Notes under the pieces: generated by a model
The model's input: the letters and a program-made list of their open reading frames with translations, nothing else
Databases searched by the model: none
What the model was told of the DNA's origin: nothing
Shown here: in pieces, positions 43,910 through 52,563 of the stretch
How positions within the stretch are numbered: the first letter of the stretch is position 1
Layout of the letters: the number at the start of each line of letters is the position of its first letter
Program-made: the position numbers and the translations under genes
NCBI RefSeq assembly: GCF_033100115.1
Contig: NZ_CP136910.1
Span: forward strand, 4,095,001 to 4,159,000
Direction: 5' to 3'
DNA from: Anaerocolumna sp. AGMB13020
GTDB lineage: Bacteria; Bacillota; Clostridia; Lachnospirales; Lachnospiraceae
DNA length: 64,000 nt

Positions 43910-44944
43910 ATGTTAAGCGGAAATACCCTGTTGATGAAAGAAGTTAATAAAGATCTGGTAAGGGAGCAGTTAAAGACCTTAAGAAAAGCAACAAAGCAGG
44001 ATTTATCTCAGAAGACCGGGCTAAGTGTGGTAACTGTCAATTCCATTCTGACGGATATGGTGAAGCACGGAGAAGTACAGGAAGGTGAGATGATACCCTC
44101 TAACGGAGGCAGACCCTCTCTTTTGTATCACTATAATGTAAATTACAGCTACGGAATTGTTATCTATGGCCATCAGAAAGAAAATCAGAACTGCATTCAT
44201 CTGGCAGTAGTTAACCTTGCAGGGGAGAGTGTGTATAAAGAAGAAGCCTTTATGGAGGATATCCAGCTGGAAAGCTTTGAAGAACTTATAGACAGGGGAA
44301 AGGAGAAGGTTTCCCATATTTCAATAATCGGCTTTGGTTTGCCAGGGGAAGAAGAGGACGGCGTTGTAACCCTTAATGATTACAGAAACCTGACCGGTGA
44401 TGTCTTTATGAAGCATTACAGGGAGAAATACAAAGTACCGGTTATCTTCATCAATGACATCAACGGGGCAGTAAACGGTTATTATCACTACAAAGCCCCC
44501 GGAGGTATGTTAAATGTTGCCGGTATTTATTTTCCGAGGCTTTATCCCCCAGGTGCCGGGCTTGTTCTAAACGGTGAAGTTTATACAGGAAATAAAAGCT
44601 TTGCAGGTGAGATTGCAGGTCTTCCTATTGGAGTGGATTGGATTAAGCTTGACTATGATAACCGAACAGAAATAAGGGAAGCGATTGGCAGGCTTGTGGC
44701 GGCTTTAGCCTGTGTTATTGCACCGGAGCAGATTGTTTTATATGGTGATTTTTTTCAGGAGGACGATGTGGCGGGAATCAAAGAAGTTGCAGAAAAGCTT
44801 CTTTTTAGAAAATTTGATATTTATCTGGTGCTATCTCAAAACTTCGAAGAGGATTTTGAACAGGGTATGATCCGGTTCCTATTGGAGCATTCGGTGGATA
44901 AGTATATACTTTCAAGAAAAGGAATCGAAACCGTTATGCTATAA
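43910..44944 (+). CDS. ROK-family transcriptional regulator
   Basis: This 344-residue protein has an N-terminal winged helix (TKQDLSQKTGLSVVTVNSIL, about 28-47, then GGRPS) followed by a ROK sugar-kinase-like fold. The ROK part appears reduced: the DxGxT phosphate loop is not evident (YGIVIYGHQKEN stands there) and no CxCGxxGC zinc motif is seen, so sugar-kinase activity is unlikely and it should act as a repressor. It is directly followed by an MFS transporter, its probable target. TTAGGAGGT precedes the start. Confidence 0.85.
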   Translation: MLSGNTLLMKEVNKDLVREQLKTLRKATKQDLSQKTGLSVVTVNSILTDMVKHGEVQEGEMIPSNGGRPSLLYHYNVNYSYGIVIYGHQKENQNCIHLAVVNLAGESVYKEEAFMEDIQLESFEELIDRGKEKVSHISIIGFGLPGEEEDGVVTLNDYRNLTGDVFMKHYREKYKVPVIFINDINGAVNGYYHYKAPGGMLNVAGIYFPRLYPPGAGLVLNGEVYTGNKSFAGEIAGLPIGVDWIKLDYDNRTEIREAIGRLVAALACVIAPEQIVLYGDFFQEDDVAGIKEVAEKLLFRKFDIYLVLSQNFEEDFEQGMIRFLLEHSVDKYILSRKGIETVML

Positions 44945-45072
44945 ATAATTTAATTTATGAAGAAAATGTCCTGTGAAAATACAGTGTCAATAAATACAGT
45001 GTCAATAAATACAGAGTAGTATGTATTGGATAATTAAGAATATACATCTTGGACTTTCAGAAAGAGGTTAGA

Positions 45073-46239
45073 ATGACAATTTTACTTTTAATGATAATAT
45101 ATCTTGCATTTATCAGTCTGGGGCTTCCGGACTCCTTACTCGGCTCAGCCTGGCCGGCAATCCATCCGGGGCTTAATGTGCCTGTATCCTATGCCGGTAT
45201 TGTAACCATGATAGTATCAGGTGGAACCATTGTTTCCAGTTTCTTCAGCGGTGCTGTTATTAAGAAGCTTGGAACAGGCCTTGTTACAGCCATCAGTGTT
45301 ATCATGACAGCTGGTGCTTTGCTGGGATTTGCTTACTCTGACAGCTTTATCTGGTTATGTCTGCTAGCCATTCCCTTAGGACTGGGAGCAGGATCTGTGG
45401 ATGCAGCACTTAACAACTTTGTAGCCTTACATTATAAAGCCAATCATATGAGCTGGCTCCATTGCTTCTGGGGAGTGGGTGCAACCCTTGGACCTGTTAT
45501 TATGGCATCTTTTCTTAAACAGGGGGGAAGATGGGATTTGGGGTATAGAACAATCGGAATCCTGCAGCTAAGTCTTTCTGTAATATTGTTCCTGTCCTTG
45601 CCTTTATGGAAAAAGGTCAAAGAGGATAACAAAGAGGTGGAAGAGGAAGGGCAGAAGGAGCTTAAAAAAGGTGAAATATTAAAACAGAAAGGCGTACTTT
45701 CTGCCTTATTTGCTTTTTTTGCTTATTGCGCTATTGAGGCTACTGCAGGCTTATGGGGCAGCAGCTTCCTGGTATATACCAAGGAGGTTTCACCGGAAAC
45801 TGCTGCTAAGTGGGTGTCACTTTTTTATCTTGGTATAACGGTTGGAAGATTCCTCGGAGGTTTTGTTACCATGAAGGTAAAAAGCAGCAACATGATACGT
45901 ATGGGAGAAGGAATTATACTTCTTGGTATTCTCCTGTTGATACTGCCTTTGGGAAATTACACCTTGATGGGAGGTTTGCTTCTAATGGGATTAGGTTGTG
46001 CACCTGTCTATCCGGGTATGATTCATGAAACCCCAAGACGTTTCGGTAAAGCGGCCTCCCAGTCCATGATGGGAATGCAGATGGCTTGTGCTTATATTGG
46101 CTCAACTTTTATGCCTCCGCTCTTTGGTGCAATTGCCAACTCGGTAACGTTTCTTTTATATCCTTTTGTATTGCTGGTATTCTTGATAATGATGGTAATT
46201 CTATCAGAGCGAAGTGCAAAAAGCACTCTGGCAAGTTAA
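45073..46239 (+). CDS. MFS transporter, sugar type
   Basis: This 388-residue protein has 12 membrane helices in two halves of six, with a charged central loop (about 185-210, Glu/Lys-rich). The first half has FISLGLPDSLLGSAWPAI, typical of MFS members related to fucose/glucose permeases (FucP-like) in Firmicutes. ATG 45073 after AAAGAGG is preferred to 45049. It follows the ROK regulator and is probably induced by the sugar it carries. The substrate is unknown. Confidence 0.85.
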   Translation: MTILLLMIIYLAFISLGLPDSLLGSAWPAIHPGLNVPVSYAGIVTMIVSGGTIVSSFFSGAVIKKLGTGLVTAISVIMTAGALLGFAYSDSFIWLCLLAIPLGLGAGSVDAALNNFVALHYKANHMSWLHCFWGVGATLGPVIMASFLKQGGRWDLGYRTIGILQLSLSVILFLSLPLWKKVKEDNKEVEEEGQKELKKGEILKQKGVLSALFAFFAYCAIEATAGLWGSSFLVYTKEVSPETAAKWVSLFYLGITVGRFLGGFVTMKVKSSNMIRMGEGIILLGILLLILPLGNYTLMGGLLLMGLGCAPVYPGMIHETPRRFGKAASQSMMGMQMACAYIGSTFMPPLFGAIANSVTFLLYPFVLLVFLIMMVILSERSAKSTLAS

Positions 46240-46375
46240 CTTGGTAAACCTTGCATTTTTCCATGGTTTGACTTACAATAGGACGGTATACAATTACATA
46301 TGATGCTTCAGGCAGCATAGACAGGCAATGTACCGCAGGGAATAATACGGCACAGGCAGAAAGGAATTTTCTGAT

Positions 46376-47995
46376 ATGAGCAAAGTGCAGACACTGGAAT
46401 ATAAAGAAAAACTAATCAGTGAAATTAAAGGTTTTAAGGAAAAAGGCGAAAGTTTCCTTCGAAAAGAACTAACGGTTGCTGAATTTAAGGGTATCTCAGG
46501 AGGAATGGGGGTTTATGCGCAAAAGGGCGGTGAGCAGTTCATGCTTCGTCTTCGTGTGTCCTCTGGAATACTGAGCAGAGAGTATTCTGATTTAATTCTT
46601 CGTTTAGCGGAGAAGTTCGGTATTGAGAAACTTCATCTGACTACCAGGCAGGCGATTCAGCTACATGACCTGAACCTTGATGAAGTATGTGAGATAATGG
46701 AAGAATCCATTCGAAATGGTTTATATACAAGAGGAGGCGGTGGTAATTTTCCAAGAAACGTTGCCCTGTCACCTCTCTCAGGTGTAGAAAAGGGTGAAGC
46801 TTTTGATGTTACCCCATTTGCTGTCTGTACCGGAGAGTACCTAATGGAACATATTACCGAATATCGATTACCAAGAAAATTTAAGATAGCTTACTCCAAC
46901 GGCGGCAGGGATAATGCCGGATGTACCTCTACGGACTTAGGTTTTCTGGCCGTTGTAAAAGAAGGTAAGCCCTATTTTAAAGTTTATCTAGCCGGCGGAC
47001 TTGGTAATAATCCGGCTTTTGGTATTGAGCTTAAGGAATTGATTGAACCCTCCAAAGCCCTTCATTATGTAGAAGCAGCAATCAGGCTGTTTATGGCAGA
47101 AGGTGACTATCAGAATAAAGGAAAAGCAAGACTTCGTTATGTACCGGTGAGGATCGGTGAAGAAGCCTTTTTGGATGCCTTTTATGATAAGCTAAAAGAA
47201 GTAGAAGGCGACGACAGCTTTACCGAATTCGCGGAGGAGTTTGCAGCCTGTGATACTAAGATAGAGAAAAATACCAAAACAAATCAGGAAGTCATATCTC
47301 CTGATAAGGGGGAAGTAATCCTTGAGCAGAAACAGGAGAGTCTGTTTGCAGTGAGAATCCATCCCATCTGCGGACAATTTAAAATTTCGGATTTTAAAAT
47401 TCTCAGGGATTTCATGGATGAAATCCTAGAAGCAGAAAAGGAAAACAATACGCCGGATATTCGTTTGTCCATGGATGAAAGCCTTTTTGTAAGAAATCTG
47501 ACAAAAAAGCAGGCAGAGATACTGCTTGATAAGCTTGCCGCGATGAATATGGTCATATCACTTTCCAGAAGTATATCCTGTGTGGGGACACCCTCCTGTC
47601 AGGTTGGCATGATAGCAAGTCAGGAACTGATTCACGCTGCCCTTGATTATATGAAGGCAGAAGGAATAAACCCAAACAGGCTGCCCCAGCTTTCAGTGTC
47701 CGGCTGCCTGAATTCCTGTGCAAGACATCAGATAAGCCCACTGGGTTTCACCGGTATCAAGAGAAGAGTAGACAATGAACCGGTAGATGCTTTTGACCTG
47801 CATATCTGCGGTTCTTCTTTAGAAGGTGCCTGCCATCTTGGTAAAATGGTTGGAAGTATGAGAAAGAAGGATATCCCGGCCTTTCTTGGTAAGCTTGCTG
47901 CTACCTTGGAGAATTTGGACAAGGAGTATACGGATTATGCCAATGATATGGAAGAGGATTTTCTGAAATTGATAGATGAATTTAAGATTTCGTAA
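46376..47995 (+). CDS. Ferredoxin-type nitrite/sulfite reductase
   Basis: This 539-residue protein has the duplicated ferrodoxin-like half domains of siroheme reductases. The 4Fe-4S/siroheme Cys motif is visible as CVGTPSC and, about 40 residues on, GCLNSC followed by ARH. The siroheme-binding Arg/Lys residues include LHLTTRQAIQLH. The family carries out six-electron reduction of nitrite to ammonia or sulfite to sulfide. Neighbours give no help: no nitrate, sulfate or siroheme genes lie near, so the substrate is open. AGAAAGGA precedes the start. A very long hairpin ends the gene. Confidence 0.88.
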   Translation: MSKVQTLEYKEKLISEIKGFKEKGESFLRKELTVAEFKGISGGMGVYAQKGGEQFMLRLRVSSGILSREYSDLILRLAEKFGIEKLHLTTRQAIQLHDLNLDEVCEIMEESIRNGLYTRGGGGNFPRNVALSPLSGVEKGEAFDVTPFAVCTGEYLMEHITEYRLPRKFKIAYSNGGRDNAGCTSTDLGFLAVVKEGKPYFKVYLAGGLGNNPAFGIELKELIEPSKALHYVEAAIRLFMAEGDYQNKGKARLRYVPVRIGEEAFLDAFYDKLKEVEGDDSFTEFAEEFAACDTKIEKNTKTNQEVISPDKGEVILEQKQESLFAVRIHPICGQFKISDFKILRDFMDEILEAEKENNTPDIRLSMDESLFVRNLTKKQAEILLDKLAAMNMVISLSRSISCVGTPSCQVGMIASQELIHAALDYMKAEGINPNRLPQLSVSGCLNSCARHQISPLGFTGIKRRVDNEPVDAFDLHICGSSLEGACHLGKMVGSMRKKDIPAFLGKLAATLENLDKEYTDYANDMEEDFLKLIDEFKIS

Positions 47996-48001
47996 ATAGA
48001 A

Positions 48002-48064
48002 GCAAGGAACTATGCAAATAGCTGTCTGCCCCGTGGTCAGACAGCTATTTGCATAATTCCTTGC
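48002..48064. terminator. Very long terminator hairpin
   Basis: Arms of 27 bp (GCAAGGAA-C-TATGCAAATAGCTGTCTG class and its complement) pair with only one mismatch around CCCCGTGGT. It sits between convergent genes and could stop both. Confidence 0.75.
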
Positions 48065-48122
48065 AGAAGAGAACGGATATCTCCCGCAGATTTAGCTTAT
48101 GCTTTGAAACTTAAGCAGAAGA

Positions 48123-48767
48123 TTAGTTTACTGCTTTATACAACTTCTTATTAAGATAGATATAATCGTTTATCTGCTCCTCTCTGCCATAAGGTGCATA
48201 GATATGGTGATCAGCAGCCAGATACATACTTTGCTCGCCATAGGCAGCACCTATATATTTTGCCGGGGTATCAACAGAATCGGTAGTCTGAAAGATTATA
48301 CTGACTTCTTCATCAATCATGTTGCCAATAGAGAGTATTATCTCCTTCTGTCCATCCTCATCCAGATCAAAGAAGCTTACCTGAAAATAATAATCTTTTT
48401 TCGGAAGAGTTCCTTCCTCAAACGCATTTATATTCTCTAATGGATTGTTCTTAAATGCATGTAACAGATTGACCGCTGCTTTGTCATTGAAGTACATAAT
48501 TTCAGTCCCACTTTTAACATCTGCCCGTATCCTGAACATCTCCCTTGTACCATCGTTTTTACCCATATCAAATTCCATATAGGCATTGCTTCCATCTGAG
48601 TTGATATCCTCTCCTTTGATGAATATAAAATCATCATTATTCGTATCAAATAAGATATCCTTTCTGATTGTCAGGTTTTCATAATCAGTATTGCTTTTTA
48701 TGTTTTCTCTGCTGCAACCTGTAAACAAAGCCAGCGAAAGAAGAATTATAAATTTTTTAAGTTTCAT
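48123..48767 (-). CDS. Hypothetical lipoprotein
   Basis: This 214-residue protein has a lipoprotein signal ending LFTGC (Cys18). The mature part has DLDEDGQKEIIL and DTNNDDFIFI stretches, the calcium-binding-type Asp loops seen in VCBS/FG-GAP repeat proteins that compare stored and measured values. The family is not firmly recognised. It is probably anchored outside the membrane. AAGGAGA precedes the start. It is monocistronic. Confidence 0.65.
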   Translation of the reverse strand: MKLKKFIILLSLALFTGCSRENIKSNTDYENLTIRKDILFDTNNDDFIFIKGEDINSDGSNAYMEFDMGKNDGTREMFRIRADVKSGTEIMYFNDKAAVNLLHAFKNNPLENINAFEEGTLPKKDYYFQVSFFDLDEDGQKEIILSIGNMIDEEVSIIFQTTDSVDTPAKYIGAAYGEQSMYLAADHHIYAPYGREEQINDYIYLNKKLYKAVN

Positions 48768-49011
48768 AAGCGCTCTCCTTAAGGAAGATATTTAATTCAA
48801 ATAACCAGTAAATCTATGACTATTATTATAGTATAACCTCCTCAAAATAGAAACACCATAATTACTAAATTATAACAAATCTTTATGATAAAATCTATTG
48901 CTGGAAAAGGAAAATCAAAAGTCAGCTAATATAATAATACTTCTGTGGGATACTAATAGTAAATTTTAATGCTGGAGCAATTTTTCTTCTAACATAAGAA
49001 TGGAGGTTAAC

Positions 49012-50481
49012 ATGGGTGAAAAGCATGAAAAAGGATTATCAGCCTGGCAGCTGACAATGATGGCAGTAGGTTCCGTAATTGGCGGTTCCTTCTTTTTAGG
49101 GTCTTCAGTAGCAATACATTCTGCAGGGCCGTCAATAATCCTTTCTTATATATTGGGCGGTGTACTTGTATATTTTATTTTATTTGCGTTGTCTGAAATG
49201 ACTGTAAATAATCCGGGCGTGGGTTCCTTTCGAGGATTTGCAGCCGATGCCTATGGACCGGGAGCAGGATTTATAACAGGGTGGGTATATTGGACAGGAA
49301 TGGTGCTTGCCATGTCCAGTGAAGCAACAGCTATATCGTTATTGTTTAAGAATTGGTTTCCGGAGGTTTCGACTACAATTTTGGGAAGTACCATAATAAT
49401 TGGTGTAACCCTGATAAATCTACTTGGTGCAAGCAGACTAAGTAAGTTAGAGAGTGGTCTTGCAGCTATAAAAATGCTGACTGTAGTAGCTTTTATCATA
49501 ATGGGTGTTTTGCTTATATTGGGGATTGTAAGAGGGGTAACAACAAGTGGTGCTGTCGTTTACAATACTCCGGCTATAACAAATGAGGCATTTTTTGCAG
49601 ATGGCTTCAGAGGACTTGCAGGCAGCTTACTAATAATTATGTTTGCGTATGCAGGGTTTGAGATAATCGGCCTCGCAGCCTCAGAAGCAAGAGAACCAAG
49701 AAAAACAGTACCAAAAGCAATTCACCGAACAGTGGTGATACTGTTAGGTTTATATATACTATCTGTAGGTACCACTCTTTTTCTGATACCCACAGGAGAA
49801 ATAAGGGAAGATATCAGCCCTATGGTAGCAGTACTTAACCGGTACGGATTTACCTGGGCAGGAACCGTCTTGAATATTGTATTGATAACTGCCATCCTAT
49901 CCACTATGTTAGCCTCCATGTTCGGACTTGGAAGAATGATAAGGTCATTGGCAGATGACGGCTGGGCACCGCCATTCCTAAAAGAAGTAAAAGAAGTGCC
50001 TTATAAGGGGATTTTATTCTCTGGTGCAGCTATGCTACTTGGTTTATATGTAGGCTTACTGCTTCCCCAGGTGTATTTGTTCCTTATCAGCGCCGGCGGC
50101 TTTTCCGCCCTGTTTACCTATTCCATGATAATGGCAACCCATATCCGTTTCCGGAGAAATCACGGGAAGCCGGAAGACAGGCTACGGTTAAGAGGTTTTC
50201 CGTATTCCTCCTTATTTGTGCTTCTATGCCTTATTGTTGCCATAATAAGCATGCCCTTTATCAAAGGACAGGGAACAGGGCTAATCGCAGGAATTGCAAT
50301 TGTTATATTCTATGGTATAACTTATCTGATTGTAAAACAGTTCCGAAAAGAAACAAAAAGCAACATGGATTCAAACCATCTGAACAACAGGCTAAGTATG
50401 GAGACTTCCAGGGAACTTACCAACTTAAGAGATTATAAGCGAAAACATCAGAAAGACAACAACGATAACAGTATAAATTAG
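49012..50481 (+). CDS. Amino-acid permease (APC superfamily)
   Basis: This 489-residue transporter has 12 membrane helices. Its first helix reads MMAVGSVIGGSFFLGSS, the unwound APC motif that binds the amino-acid backbone, and YAGFEIIGLAASEAREPRKTVPKAI is the conserved loop of the AAT/GabP-like group (cited in part). It should import an amino acid with protons; the side-chain preference cannot be read. ATG 49012 after ATGGAGG is preferred to 49000. The tail is hydrophilic and Asn-rich. A hairpin follows the gene. Confidence 0.88.
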   Translation: MGEKHEKGLSAWQLTMMAVGSVIGGSFFLGSSVAIHSAGPSIILSYILGGVLVYFILFALSEMTVNNPGVGSFRGFAADAYGPGAGFITGWVYWTGMVLAMSSEATAISLLFKNWFPEVSTTILGSTIIIGVTLINLLGASRLSKLESGLAAIKMLTVVAFIIMGVLLILGIVRGVTTSGAVVYNTPAITNEAFFADGFRGLAGSLLIIMFAYAGFEIIGLAASEAREPRKTVPKAIHRTVVILLGLYILSVGTTLFLIPTGEIREDISPMVAVLNRYGFTWAGTVLNIVLITAILSTMLASMFGLGRMIRSLADDGWAPPFLKEVKEVPYKGILFSGAAMLLGLYVGLLLPQVYLFLISAGGFSALFTYSMIMATHIRFRRNHGKPEDRLRLRGFPYSSLFVLLCLIVAIISMPFIKGQGTGLIAGIAIVIFYGITYLIVKQFRKETKSNMDSNHLNNRLSMETSRELTNLRDYKRKHQKDNNDNSIN

Positions 50482-50511
50482 GATAATTATATTAGGCTTA
50501 TTCTATTTCAG

Positions 50512-50578
50512 CACCTGTTCTTTACACGGCTTCTTCCCTGGTGCCATTCTCCACCTGTCTCAGTGTAAAAAGCAGGTG
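50512..50578 (+). terminator. Hairpin after the permease gene
   Basis: CACCTG (50512) and a TTTACAC block pair with GTGTAAA and CAGGTG (to 50578). The loop is long and no T-run follows, so this is a weak call. Confidence 0.4.
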
Positions 50579-50717
50579 ATGTTATTGTTAAAAGACCATC
50601 GCCCGTATTACCAGCCGGTACCACAAAATTTGACTTTTTACACCGAAATGGTTGCATTAACGGAAAGGGAAGAATATAATAAAACCCAAACATGAGGGAA
50701 AGGGCCGGAAAGCAGAT

Positions 50718-51296
50718 ATGGCAGGCAGTATGAAGTGGTTACAGCATTTAAAAACAATTAATCATCATAAATATTTGGTGATGAGATATTGTTTCAGGGC
50801 AGGGCTTTACAGGCAGGGATTGTTACACGATATGTCCAAATACAGTCCGGTAGAATTTCTGGTAGGTGCGAAATATTTCCAGGGAAACAGAAGTCCAAAC
50901 AATGCAGAAAGAGAAGACCGTGGCTACAGTCTGGCATGGCTTCATCATAAAGGCAGAAATAAACACCATCTGGAATATTGGATTGATTACAGTGTAAATG
51001 AGGGGGCTCCCATGTCTGGCATGAGAATGCCGGTAAATTACGTTGTAGAAATGTTCTGTGACAGAGTAGCAGCCAGTAGAATCTACAACAAAGAGGCATA
51101 TACCGACAGAGATGCCTACGATTATTTTAATACCTCAAGACAACACTACTTAATTCACCCGGAAACAGAGAAACTCTTAGAAAAACTATTGGTAATGTTA
51201 ATGGAAAGAGGAGAAGATGAAACGTTTCATTACATTAGAACCAAGGTTTTGAAACAAGGTTATGATACCATACAAGTAAAAGATATTAAAAAATAA
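50718..51296 (+). CDS. DUF5662 family protein
   Basis: This 192-residue protein has the DUF5662 layout: MKWLQHLKTINHHKYLVMRY (about 5-24), then GLLHDMSKYSPVEF with an HD pair, LAWLHHKGRNKHH and VVEMFCDRVAAS. The His and Asp residues look like a metal-binding HD-type site, and similar genes occur in phages and clostridia. The enzymatic role is unknown. ATG 50718 is used, though Met5 at 50730 is possible. Tandem AT-rich repeats follow. Confidence 0.75.
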   Translation: MAGSMKWLQHLKTINHHKYLVMRYCFRAGLYRQGLLHDMSKYSPVEFLVGAKYFQGNRSPNNAEREDRGYSLAWLHHKGRNKHHLEYWIDYSVNEGAPMSGMRMPVNYVVEMFCDRVAASRIYNKEAYTDRDAYDYFNTSRQHYLIHPETEKLLEKLLVMLMERGEDETFHYIRTKVLKQGYDTIQVKDIKK

Positions 51297-51636
51297 AAGA
51301 TATCAAAAAATAAAAAATATTAATAAGTAAAAGGCATCAAAAAGTAAAGACATCAAAAAGTAGAGACATCAAAAAGTAGAGACATCAAAAAGTAAAATTA
51401 TTGCAGAATTAAAATGATATATTAATATAAAGGATCCATAAGCTGCTTTGCATTAAATGATATTTATATTAGTAACGAAAGAATACGAAGAAAAAAATTT
51501 AAAAGTTTACGCTTTGTGAAGTAAAATGCAATATTTTGTAGAATTTTACACTGATTTAATAAATACTTTACATATTTATAACATTATCGGGATACAATGC
51601 CAGTAGGCTGTACTCTGGCGGACAGGAGGAAATGAT
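51297..51636. other. Intergenic region with tandem repeats
   Basis: This 340-bp AT-rich gap holds about four 16-17-bp repeats (AGTAGAGACATCAAAA type) at about 51326-51395. They look like local duplications of the end of the DUF5662 gene (ATATTAAAAAATAAA). The promoter of the ppx-ppk unit must lie in the rest. Confidence 0.5.
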
Positions 51637-52563
51637 ATGCTGTATGCAATTGTGGATTTAGGTTCCAACACGATGAGACTTTGTATTTATGAAACAAGTG
51701 AAACGGGGTTAAAGTCAATCTTTGAAAAGAAAACCATGGCAGGCCTTGTTAACTACATCAAAAAAGAGAGGCTTAGCACAGCAGGAATCAAGCGTGCCTG
51801 TGATATATTAAATGAGTACAAGCATTATATCAGTAATTTTGGAATCAAAAAGGAAGAGTTAAATATATTTGCGACAGCTTCCCTTCGAAATATAGTAAAT
51901 ACCAAAGAAGTAATCCAGACGATCAAAGATATAACTGGTCTGGATGTCGAATTGATATCCGGGGAGGAAGAAGCTACCCTTGACTTTAAGGGAGCCATAA
52001 AGGCATTTCCGGAAAGCTCCGGTGTGCTGGTAGATATCGGCGGCGGAAGTACTGAGCTTGTGTCCTTTCAGGACAGACAGATTCAATATGCAACCAGTAT
52101 GCCTGTTGGTTCCCTGAATCTTTACGTAAATTATGTAAAAAAGATTATACCCAAAGAAGAAGAAAGAGAATCAATCAGAGAACATATAAAAGAAACTTTA
52201 AAATCTCTGGAGTTAAAAGAAGAAACGGCACCTTTTATCTGCGGTGTTGGCGGTACCATGCGTGCAGCCGCCAAGCTTAGCAACCAGATTTATGGTTATG
52301 GAAAAGAAAATATCATAATAAAAACTTCTGACATAAAAGAAATCCTTGATACCATAAAAAATAGCAGAAAGCAGACCATATCACCGGTATTGCAGGTAAT
52401 CCCGGATAGAATCCATACCATAATCCCGGGGCTGATTGCTGTGGATACCATAGCAGATTTCTACAATGCAAAAGAAATATTTGTCAGTCGTTATGGTGTC
52501 AGAGAAGGATATCTATACGAAAGAATAATAAAGGAGAGTGTGTATGCCCCATCTGGAAAATAA
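51637..52563 (+). CDS. ppx: Ppx/GppA-family exopolyphosphatase
   Basis: This 308-residue protein is a Ppx/GppA phosphatase of the short type. It has the actin-like ATPase motifs: AIVDLGSNTMRL at the N-terminus, GEEEA (catalytic Glu, about 110), VDIGGGSTEL (about 131-140) and CGVGGTMRA. The family releases phosphate from polyphosphate ends or converts pppGpp to ppGpp. It overlaps the polyphosphate kinase start by 20 bp, so the two opposite activities are made together. AGGAGG precedes the start. Confidence 0.9.
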   Translation: MLYAIVDLGSNTMRLCIYETSETGLKSIFEKKTMAGLVNYIKKERLSTAGIKRACDILNEYKHYISNFGIKKEELNIFATASLRNIVNTKEVIQTIKDITGLDVELISGEEEATLDFKGAIKAFPESSGVLVDIGGGSTELVSFQDRQIQYATSMPVGSLNLYVNYVKKIIPKEEERESIREHIKETLKSLELKEETAPFICGVGGTMRAAAKLSNQIYGYGKENIIIKTSDIKEILDTIKNSRKQTISPVLQVIPDRIHTIIPGLIAVDTIADFYNAKEIFVSRYGVREGYLYERIIKESVYAPSGK

